From Udeniomyces pyricola (taxonomy: Eukaryota > Basidiomycota > Tremellomycetes > Cystofilobasidiales > Mrakiaceae): a DNA stretch of 64,000 nucleotides. Numbering within the stretch: position 1 is the first letter of the stretch; each line of letters begins with the position of its first letter. This document shows positions 53,296 through 64,000 of this stretch, piece by piece. The notes beneath the pieces were generated by a model that worked only from the letters and a program-made list of their open reading frames with translations, did no database searches and was not told the DNA's origin. Made by a program: the position numbers and the translations under genes. The stretch is taken from contig BCIK01000008.1 in NCBI GenBank assembly GCA_039545295.1, positions 1 to 64,000 on the forward strand, given 5' to 3'.

Positions 53296-55329
53296 ATGCA
53301 CGTCCCGTTCCTTCACACTCATTCGGACTCCACCCAAAGCGAGGCAGCCAACAATAACAGCCAATCGATCCAAAGTGCCCTCTCTTGCCTCGTTGCCTCT
53401 CCGGAGGAAAGCAGCAACGGTGACACGGCACCCGATGCGCATGCTTACCTTCACGCCCAGCCAGCTGATCGGGGCCATGCCAAGGATGGAACCAACAAGG
53501 CAGGATGGCTTGAGCGATTCTTCCCTCGCGATGCTGTTCACAAGGTAATCCTGTTGAAGCGATGTTGACAGCGTGAACGACAGGATGCTGATGACGTAAC
53601 CCATCTCTTGGACCGTGTTCCTCTGTGTCTGGTTGGTCTTTGGATATCAGCTCTTCGCGTACGAACATATGGGCAGTGAGGTCCTCCTCATAGCATACCA
53701 ACTGTATTTGTCTTTTTCCTAATGCGACATTACATACTGACGACGGGTTCTTCCGACTGAGGTCAGATTACGTTCACGTCCGCAGCACGAGCGAGACGAA
53801 GTGGGAGGAGATGCCCCTCTACGTCCGGCTCGGAATGCACGTCCTCTTCGTTGACACGGGTTCGTTGATCGAGTATGACCGCATCGAAAGTCTCCTGCTG
53901 GACCTATCGGTCAAACAAGGCAAGGTGTACGACAAAACTGGTCCCACTGTAAGTTCAATTTTTCCTCACGCGCCTTAGGGAATCGACGAGCCACGCCGAA
54001 GCGCTGAGTGCCGACGATATATACAATCTATCCTTGATTTGATGCCCTACGACGCGTCTGGACTCCATCGCAGGTCCTGCCCCACATACAGGCATTCGTG
54101 GAGCAGTTTGATCTCAACACAAATGAGCTTCTTGAACCAGATCTTTCCAAGTACCGTGTTCGTCCATATGCCCGCTTCAACCGTCACCCTGAGATCTGCT
54201 CGGTTCTGAGGGCAAACATAGCGTGTTTGCTCGTCGATTGACAGGAATTGACCATGGGATTTTGTCCTGCTATAAATACAGACCTTCAACGATTTCTTTG
54301 CTCGACGACTTGCTCCGGGTGCTCGCCCGGTTGCTTTCGCTGAAGATGACAGCGTCATCGTGAGCCAGGCGGATTGTAGACTTACAGTGTGGCACTCGGT
54401 CGGGGAAGCATGCAAGTTTTGGTAAGCGGTTGCTCAGGCTCCGTTTGACAGCACGGCCAGTCGCTGACAACGGCTCGACTGGCTTCATCTCAGGATCAAG
54501 GAACGGGCGTTCTCTGTAACTTCTCTTCTAGGATCTAAGGACTTGTCGCAGACTCTGGGTGCCAACCCTTCGCTTGCTATTCATCGTTTGGCGCCAGAGG
54601 ACGTGGGTTGGATTGATTTATTTTGGCTTGGTGCTCGACTTCTTGTTCTGTGCCTGAAACGCTCATTCTGCTCTCCTTGCACCGCTTGTGATACCCTGTC
54701 TACCTAGTACCACCGCTTCCACTCACCTTGCAAGGGCACCGTCGGCCGTGTCGTCCACATACCTGGTGCCCTGTACACTGTCAATCCACAGGTCAGCTTT
54801 CAGAAAAGCTTTACTAAGAGCTGAAGCCGGCTTGAGCATTGCGGACCGAACGATGAGATCATAGCGGATAGTGATGATCGAGCCTTGTTCCTCCACATCG
54901 CACGCACAGGCTGTCAACACCACGCTCGCCGTCTTTACGGCCAACTCGCGATCTATCTTGCCCATCGTGCTTCCTTCTGGCCAGACCATTTACATCGTTG
55001 CAGTCGGAGCTATGCTCGGTGAGTCCAGAATGATGGTGATCGAGTCGCGAGGGCACAAGAAGCCGGGAGGTTGAACGGTCAGCGCTGATGATTTTTATTC
55101 TATGGGGCTTTATTTTGTAGTGGGGTCCATCAGTTTTTCGCCCCAGGTGGCCGAGGGTCACTCGGTCGAGAAAGGGGACGAGTTAGGATGGTTCTCGTAC
55201 GGAGGCAGTACTGTCATCACCGTTTTTCCCGAAGGATTTATTGACTTTGATCAAGACCTGACGGCCCAGAGCGAGGGCAAGATGGAGGTCCTTGTCCGCG
55301 TGGGGGAGCAGATTGGGCGTCGCAAGTGA
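53296..55329 (+). CDS. Phosphatidylserine decarboxylase proenzyme, GGST type
   Basis: The enzyme makes phosphatidylethanolamine by decarboxylating phosphatidylserine, and cuts itself to form a pyruvoyl group. The start at 53296 gives a polar N-terminal part without a clear membrane anchor or mitochondrial signal. Then come RDYVHV-like and YVRLGMHVLFVD, QAFVEQFDLNTNELLEPDL, SKYRTFNDFFARRLAPGARP, VSQADCRLTVW and FWIKERAFSVTSLLGSKD. The active-site histidine motif is YHRFHSPC near 54706. NSRSILPIVLPSGQTIYIV and AVGAMLVGSIS follow. The self-cleavage site is YGGSTV near 55200 (GGST, rather than LGST of the mitochondrial type). The end is RVGEQIGRRK at 55327. No C2 domain is seen, unlike yeast Psd2. 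Confidence 0.9.
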
Positions 55330-55848
55330 TGGCGGGTCGAGCTGGACTTGGATTGTGGGGTGTGACACTGATTGGCGGATCGAGGGAGTGACGTGGTTAA
55401 ATGTTAAATAGCGACGAGCCGAGGGTGACATGAGGGTTCGGAAGGAAGTGAAGAAGCTTGCGGAGAAGAAAAGAGGCCGGCTGATTGGGTGGTTATATAT
55501 ATGATATGCAGTGTGTACTAGTTGTGTCGATGGATGTTGTCGAGTGGAATATGAGGTATCATGATGATTTGCAAATCAAAGTAGCAGGTCGGCGGCGGTG
55601 CGCTGTGACGAGGAGATGATTAAGATTGAAGATTGAAGATTGATGATGATGAATGCATGGATGCATGATAGCATGTGCATGATCCATAACGTAATCGATG
55701 ACTTTCATCGCTCGCATAAGCCGCAAATAAGCTGAGATAAGCGGGCAAAAGCCAAGAGCCCCAGCGCCTGGATCGGTGCGTGGTGGGTGGGTGGGATGTG
55801 GCATGTGGTGGAAGAAGAGCAAAGACAAAGGAAATCGAGGCGTGTGCG
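55330..55848. other. Upstream region of actin with short direct repeats
   Basis: No gene was seen. A TATATATATGATATG stretch lies near 55494. Direct repeats of GATTGAA and then ATGCATGG-like units occupy about 55618-55680. Confidence 0.45.
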
Positions 55849-55992
55849 TCTTTCCCATCTCTCTCTTTCCCACTCTCCCACTCACTCTCCCACTCGCTAC
55901 ACCCACCCACCCACCCCTTCGCTCTCCTTGTCCTTTCCCTCGCCTTCTCACTCCCCCAAACCACCCAACTCATCAACCTCAACTCTTTCACC
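55849..55992 (+). promoter_or_regulatory. Pyrimidine-rich tract in the actin leader
   Basis: About 140 nt directly before the actin start are almost only C and T with single A, in CTCTCC, CCCACTC and CCACCCACCC steps. Such tracts sit near the transcription start of highly expressed genes in many basidiomycetes. The role here is inferred from position and composition only. Confidence 0.5.
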
Positions 55993-59044
<3,052 letters not shown>

Positions 59045-59546
59045 ATTATGTAACCCTCGACAGACGTTGGATATCAACGATGTTCATGAATCACGGTCGC
59101 CTCCCTTTCCCTCCCTCTATCCTACGACCCAAATCGGTTTTTTGTTTCCTTGCACTGTTTTCGATACGATACAAAGATTTTTTCTTCTCGCGTCAATGGC
59201 TGAATCGATTGCGAGAGAGTTGTGAACGTGTTTGGTGCGTACATTGGTAGACGAGTTGACTGGGTCTGATGAGAAAGATGACAGAGAGGTCTGACTGGCG
59301 AGTAGATGAACCGATAATAAAGGATGGATAATTAACTTGATAATGAATGAATCAAAATTAATGGAAGAATCATTTCGAGGAAAACAAATGAACGAATAAA
59401 TAAATTCGAGTCGGTGACTTCAGTTTGGGCAAGGACAACTCCGATAGATTTTGGAATCTCTGCTGCCTTGGCCTATCCTCCCCTCCCCCCACCCAACCAC
59501 CCCACCACCCCTTCGCCCTTCCATCCACCGTCCAACTCCTTTCATC
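59045..59546. other. Actin 3' region and promoter of the nucleolin-like gene
   Basis: No gene was seen. The part at about 59475-59540 is a C-rich pyrimidine tract with CCACCC steps, similar in kind to the actin leader. An AT-rich stretch lies at about 59310-59405. Confidence 0.45.
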
Positions 59547-61356
59547 ATGGCCAAATCAGACAAGACCACCAAGCCCACCGAGGAGCAGATCACCGCCGTC
59601 GTCGAAAAGGCTCAGGTCAAGGCGAAGAAGGAAAAGAAGCAGAAGAAGACGGTGCGTCCAGCGTCCTCCTCGTCTATCCCGTCGCCATCGACGTCGTTCG
59701 AATTTCTTACTTCCATCTGTTGAGCTGACCTTGTTACCCCCACTTTCCGTTCCCATGCTCTATCAATCTTCATTCATTGTAGAAGAAGGAGCCTACTCCT
59801 CCTCCTCCCCCCTCAGAGTCGTCCAGTGAGGAGGAGTCAGAGGAAGAGTCCGATGGTGACAACGAGCCTGCTGTCGCCGTCTCGGTCATCGCTGCTCCCA
59901 CCGTCCTCGCCGAGAAGGACAACTCAAGCTCTAGCTCAGATGAGGACGACGAGGATGAGGAGGAGGAGAAGAAGGAGATCGAATCTGAGGCACCCAAGAA
60001 GAGTTCGTTTGAATCATGAATGTGCACGACACCTCATCCTCTCAATGAGTGAGCGGGGCACTTGTGCTAACCATCCAGTCTCTCTTTTCCCTACAGCCAA
60101 GCGTAAAGCTGACACCGAGGAAGACGACAAGGAAGCCAAGAAGCCTAAGCCCGCGAGCGTCAAGCCTTTGAAAACCGCTACCGAGCTCACCGCGAACCCT
60201 CCCAGCAACACCCTTTGGGGTGAGTCTTGAATCCGCTGTGACGCGTCCGTCTCATGATTGTCCAGATGCTAATTCTACATGATCTCTCGATTTCACAGTC
60301 GGAAACCTCTCGTGGAATGTCGACCAAGAGTTCCTCAAGTCAGAGTGTAAGTCACTCGTATGGCATCTCTTTTAGCTCGAGTCGCCATCTCGCACGTGCA
60401 CTCCTGGGCATCTTCATATTTTATCTCGATTTTCTTGTGTTTCCCTCTCTGATTTGCGTTGTTTGTTCGCTGTTGGCTTGTTTGATTTCCCTCTTCTCTT
60501 CTTACCTTCCTACCACAGTCGAGCAGTTTGGTGCCATCATTGCGACGCGAATTCAGATGGACCGAGAGACTGGACGATCGCGAGGAATCGGTTACGTCGA
60601 GTTTGAGACCGAGGAGTCGGCCACCAAGGCCTTCGATGCCGGACAGCAGAAGCGCCCAGCGATGGTCATCGATGGTAGGGAGGTTCGAGTCGATTATGCC
60701 ACCCAGCGCGCACCTAATGCCGATGCTCGAGCCAAGGTCTTTGGAGACAAGAGGAACGACCCCAGCGTTGTCATCTGGTGGTACGTCCCACGATCTTTTG
60801 CGGCGTGTTTTCCCAACTCGTATGATGTATGGTTGGGTTCGACGCGGATGTTGGACTCATCCTTTGCATCGTTCGTTCTCTCCTTCATAGCGGCAACCTT
60901 TCTTTCGACACGACCGAGGATCAGGTTTGGGAGACTTTCTCTGAGCACGGAGGCGTTGCCAACGTCCGTATGCCGACCGACAGGGAGACGGGTGCGCCTA
61001 AAGGCTTCGCCTACGTCGAGTTCACCGAGGTTTCGTCGGCCACTTCTGCGCTCGAGGCCTTGAACGGCAGCGATTTGGGAGGTCGACGTCTCAGACTCGA
61101 CTACGCCCCTCCTCGAGGAGACGGCCCCCCTGGAGGCGGTGATCGAGGCGGCTTCCGAGGTGGACGTGGTGGAGGAGACCGAGGTGGTCGCGGTGGGGGC
61201 CGAGGTGGGGGTCGAGGCGGATTCTCGGACCGAGGTGGAGGTCGGGGTGGCTTCAGCGACCGAGGCGGCGGTCGGGGCAGGGGTGGAGGAGGGCGAGGCG
61301 GACGAGGTGGATTCGAGGGCAAGTTTGAGGGCAAAAAGACCTCTTTCGGCCAGTAG
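59547..61356 (+). CDS. GAR2: Nucleolin-like protein (GAR2/NSR1 type), two RRMs and RGG tail
   Basis: This nucleolar protein is expected to act in pre-rRNA processing and small-subunit assembly. The start at 59547 gives a Lys-rich N terminus (KAQVKAKKEKKQKKT). Acidic serine blocks follow (SESSSEEESEEESDGDNE and SSSSSDEDDEDEEEEKKE), typical casein-kinase-2 sites of this family. RRM1 has VGNLSWNVDQEFLKSEFEQF and RNP1 SRGIGYVEF. RRM2 has SGNLSFDTTEDQVWETFSEH and RNP1 PKGFAYVEF. A long RGG/DRGG tail then runs to FEGKKTSFGQ and the stop at 61354. Domain order is that of Gar2/Nsr1. It is convergent with ATM1, about 140 nt apart. Confidence 0.93.
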
Positions 61357-61493
61357 GCGAGGCAAGCGCCCTCTTTTGTTACTTTCTTTTCTTCTCTTCT
61401 GATCCTTCTCATGATGCATGACTCGAAACGACCGAAAAGTATTTGGAATGAGAAACCTGGCAAGCCGCGGTCATACAGGCCAATGAAGCGTCA

Positions 61494-64000
61494 TCAATCG
61501 ATCTCAGACTGAGTTTGCCAGAGATCCTTGTAGATCCCGTTCTCCTTAGCAATGAGCTCCTCGTGTGAGCCCTCCTCGGCTACTTCGCCAGCGTGAAGGA
61601 CGATGATGTGATCTGGAAAAAAAGAAAAACGGATCGAAGAGGTAAAAGAGATAAGCATTAGTGTGTGTAGAACCCACGGTTCAAAAGTCTCGTTTCTGCA
61701 GTCACGAACCGGCATTGGAGATGGTGCGCAGTCTGACGTGGAAAGAAAAGAACGAGCGTGAAAGTACTGATCAGCTTTGCCCGCTGATACAAACAGAAGA
61801 TTCCTGCACATATGCTTAAGATCAGACCAACCTATGAGCGATGAAGACTGATGTTCGTTTCTCAGTCTGCAACATTGTATTGATTTCGGCCATCAAGTCG
61901 TGCTCCGTTTTACTGTCAAGAGCCGAAGTCTGGATCCAAAGATTCGTCGCACAAGGTCAGGCAAGTACACACAAAGCCAAAGAAGCCAAATTGGGACAAA
62001 GCCGAGAACGTACTGCCTCATCGAAGAACAAGATTGGCGGGTTCTTGAGAAGCACACGAGCCACCGCGAGCCTAAAAGGGAATTACCGAAAACGTGAGAC
62101 TGATAAGCAGGCGAACTGGAAGCCTGAGTTCGAGAGATGAATTGTTGTCAAGTACTCACCTCTGTTTCTCGCCTCCTGAGATCATCAACCCACGCTCCCC
62201 CACCTGGGTCGCGTACTTGTCTGGGAGTCCTTCGATAGTCTTATCCACGTGGGCTTTCCGGCAGGCCTCTTTAACTTCTTCGTCCGTCGCATCCAACTTA
62301 CCGTATCTGACGTTGTGTAGGATGTCGGCGTGGAACAACGGCGTGTCTTGAGGGACAACTCCGATCGCCCGACGCAGACTATCAAGCTGAACGTCTTCTA
62401 TCTTTTGTCCGTCGATGGAGATTGACCCAGCCGAAGGCTCATAGAACCGATAAAGCAGCCGGAAAATAGTCGATTTGCCCGAGCCAGATGAGCCCACGAT
62501 AGCCACTTTCTTACCGGCCGGGATGGTGAACGAGAGGTTTCGGAAGATGGGTCGGTCAGGGTGATAGCCGAACGCAACGTTTTCAAACTTGATGGAGCCT
62601 CCCCGGAGTTGGAAAGGAGCCGAATGGGTAGTATCCTGTTGGTAGAAACATAATCAAGCAGCACATTCAGAGCTGCGAGCCACCATCTCACAAATCACTT
62701 TGAGCCTGGACGAAACGCATACCTTGATCGGCACGCTGAGGTTTTGAAGGTTGAAAAGGACTTCCATATCAATCAAACTCTGGCGAAGCTCTCGGTAGAC
62801 AGTCCCGAGGAAATTGAGCGGTAAGGAAAGCTGGAACAAAAGCTGATTGATCATGACGAGGTCGCCAACGGTCATCTCGCCTATAAGACAAGCGTTGAGA
62901 ATGAGCAGTTGGTCGATGTGATTCATGATATATATGTTATATGCAACAAGAAATAACAGCATGAACAGACCTTTTAGGATGCCCTGGGCAGCAAGTCCCA
63001 TCATGACGGTGAGTGCCGAGGAGAAGATGACGTTCTGACCCGAGTTGAGCAGACTGAGAGATGTAGCAATCTTGACGCTCGCCTTTTCATAGCCCTGAAG
63101 GGTTTTATCGTACTGCTTAACTTCGTACTTTTCGTTGGTGAAATGCTAAGACATTCAAAGCAGGAAGTCAGAGCCAAGTGAGCTGATGCGCCGCAAGAGC
63201 ATTTGACCGGTCATCGGCGCCGGATAAATGGCCAGCGCACCTTGACAGCTTCGTAATTGATCAAGGCATCAACGGCCTTGGTGGCGCCTTTGTTGTCGGC
63301 ATCGTTTGCCTCCTTTCGAAATTTCGTTCTGAATAGGTTGATAAAGGAATCAGTGACTACCAACATCAACGTTGATCTGAACCGTCAAGCGGCCAACCTA
63401 CCTCCACGAAGTCGTCGAAATGGTGAACCAGCTGTAAGTTCCCATGGTCAGAGCTGTGACAGCAGCGAAGTCCCAACCAAACTTGTAGGTCTGCGAGACA
63501 GCAACATGCCAGAGCGGTAGATATTTAGCTCTCGATTGGGCAACTGCTATCATCGAGGATAGCAAGATGTGACAGATTGCGATCACCTACCAGGATACCG
63601 CAGACCATGGTAATCTCAAGAGCCGTCGGAATGACATGAAAGACGATGGATGAAAGCACAAAGGAAATTCCCCTTTAAAAGGGCGGCGTCAGGGCCGGGT
63701 TACGAGATAAGATGTTGCATCTGATCATGCCTTTCATACAAATGAGACTCACTTGGTACCTCGATCTATAGCTCGGGTAAGACCTCCAGTCTGTCGAGTA
63801 AGATGAAACCTGAGGTCCATAGCGAGAAGGTGCTCGAACGTGTTGCGAGCAACGCGTCGAATAGCTTTTTGTGCGACCGAGGCAAATATGGCATTACGGA
63901 ACTCGGAAAACAGTGTCGAAAAAACTCGAGCCATAGCATCTGAATTGCATCACGATCAATGAACGAAGAAACCGAGAAACTCATTAGCAAAAGGTAAAGG
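61494..64000 (-). CDS. ATM1: Mitochondrial ABC transporter ATM1 (5' end beyond window)
   Basis: This half-transporter of the mitochondrial inner membrane exports a sulphur compound needed for cytosolic iron-sulphur protein assembly. The 5' part (targeting signal and first spans) lies outside the window. Visible membrane-domain segments are [60 protein letters not shown] and [19 protein letters not shown]. The nucleotide-binding domain has Walker A in [19 protein letters not shown]-loop [12 protein letters not shown], the signature [12 protein letters not shown], Walker B LFFDEA near 62020, and the end [20 protein letters not shown], with the stop at 61494. RQTGGLxRAIDRGT is characteristic of Atm1/ABCB7. 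About eight introns are seen. Confidence 0.92.

Noticed and set aside
60694..61419. Minus-strand frame opposite the nucleolin-like gene
   Set aside because: Repetitive Ser/Thr/Ala composition comes from the RGG repeat on the other strand.

Overview
The window is fungal nuclear DNA. The genes are intron-dense, with many short GT..AG introns (mostly about 40-120 nt, one of about 305 nt in actin), and they are packed on both strands. Gene content fits a basidiomycete of the tremellalean type (Cryptococcus, Kwoniella and relatives). Pointers are a CAP10-type GT90 glycosyltransferase, a Crh-type GH16 wall enzyme with a GPI-like tail, an intron-rich actin gene, and pyrimidine-rich tracts upstream of highly expressed genes. 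The species-level assignment is inference. Exon joins were worked out by eye from reading frame, splice sites and known family motifs, so outer boundaries are firmer than internal ones.

Region 1 (1-4.8 kb) has no intact gene. It holds a decayed Ty3/gypsy (chromovirus-like) retrotransposon: reverse transcriptase, connection, RNase H and chromodomain fragments lie in shifting frames, with no integrase between RNase H and chromodomain. All 22 ambiguous N bases of the window lie before position 2580, which suggests collapsed repeats.

Region 2 (4.8-15 kb): NDUFA13/GRIM-19 of complex I (-), a POF1-like NMN adenylyltransferase (+), the SAGA subunit SGF29 (-), a small multi-membrane-span protein (-), a long Ser/Pro-rich protein of unknown function (+), and a Swt1-like PIN endoribonuclease (-).

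Region 3 (15-30.7 kb): a Crh-type chitin-glucan transglycosylase (+), a weak minus-strand reading frame facing CDC14, the mitotic-exit phosphatase CDC14 (+), the V-ATPase assembly factor VMA21 (+), an unknown low-complexity protein (-), a DUF2433-type metallophosphoesterase joined to an RRM and an RGG tail (-), a divergent mitochondrial-carrier-like protein (+), and a small one-span membrane protein (-).

Region 4 (31.3-41.6 kb) is rich in RNA and trafficking genes: eIF3d (-), TRAPP subunit TRAPPC5/Trs31 (+), nuclear cap-binding protein CBP80 (-), and tRNA adenosine deaminase TAD2 (-).

Region 5 (42.4-55.4 kb): the GT90 glycosyltransferase (+), a secreted lactonase-fold beta-propeller (-), KEOPS subunit CGI121 (+), YOS1/IER3IP1 (-), proteasome subunit alpha7/PSMA3 (+), and a soluble-type phosphatidylserine decarboxylase (+).

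Region 6 (55.9-64 kb): actin (+), a nucleolin-like GAR2/NSR1 protein (+), and the mitochondrial ABC transporter ATM1 (-), whose 5' end runs off the window.

The genes are mostly unrelated housekeeping functions, arranged as divergent pairs that share short promoters and convergent pairs with 100-500 nt between stops. I see no metabolic cluster, CRISPR array, rRNA or tRNA gene. The most unusual points are the integrase-less chromoviral remnant, the actin start codon split by an intron, the phosphoesterase-RRM-RGG architecture, and the frameshifted reading frame opposite the CDC14 5' end.
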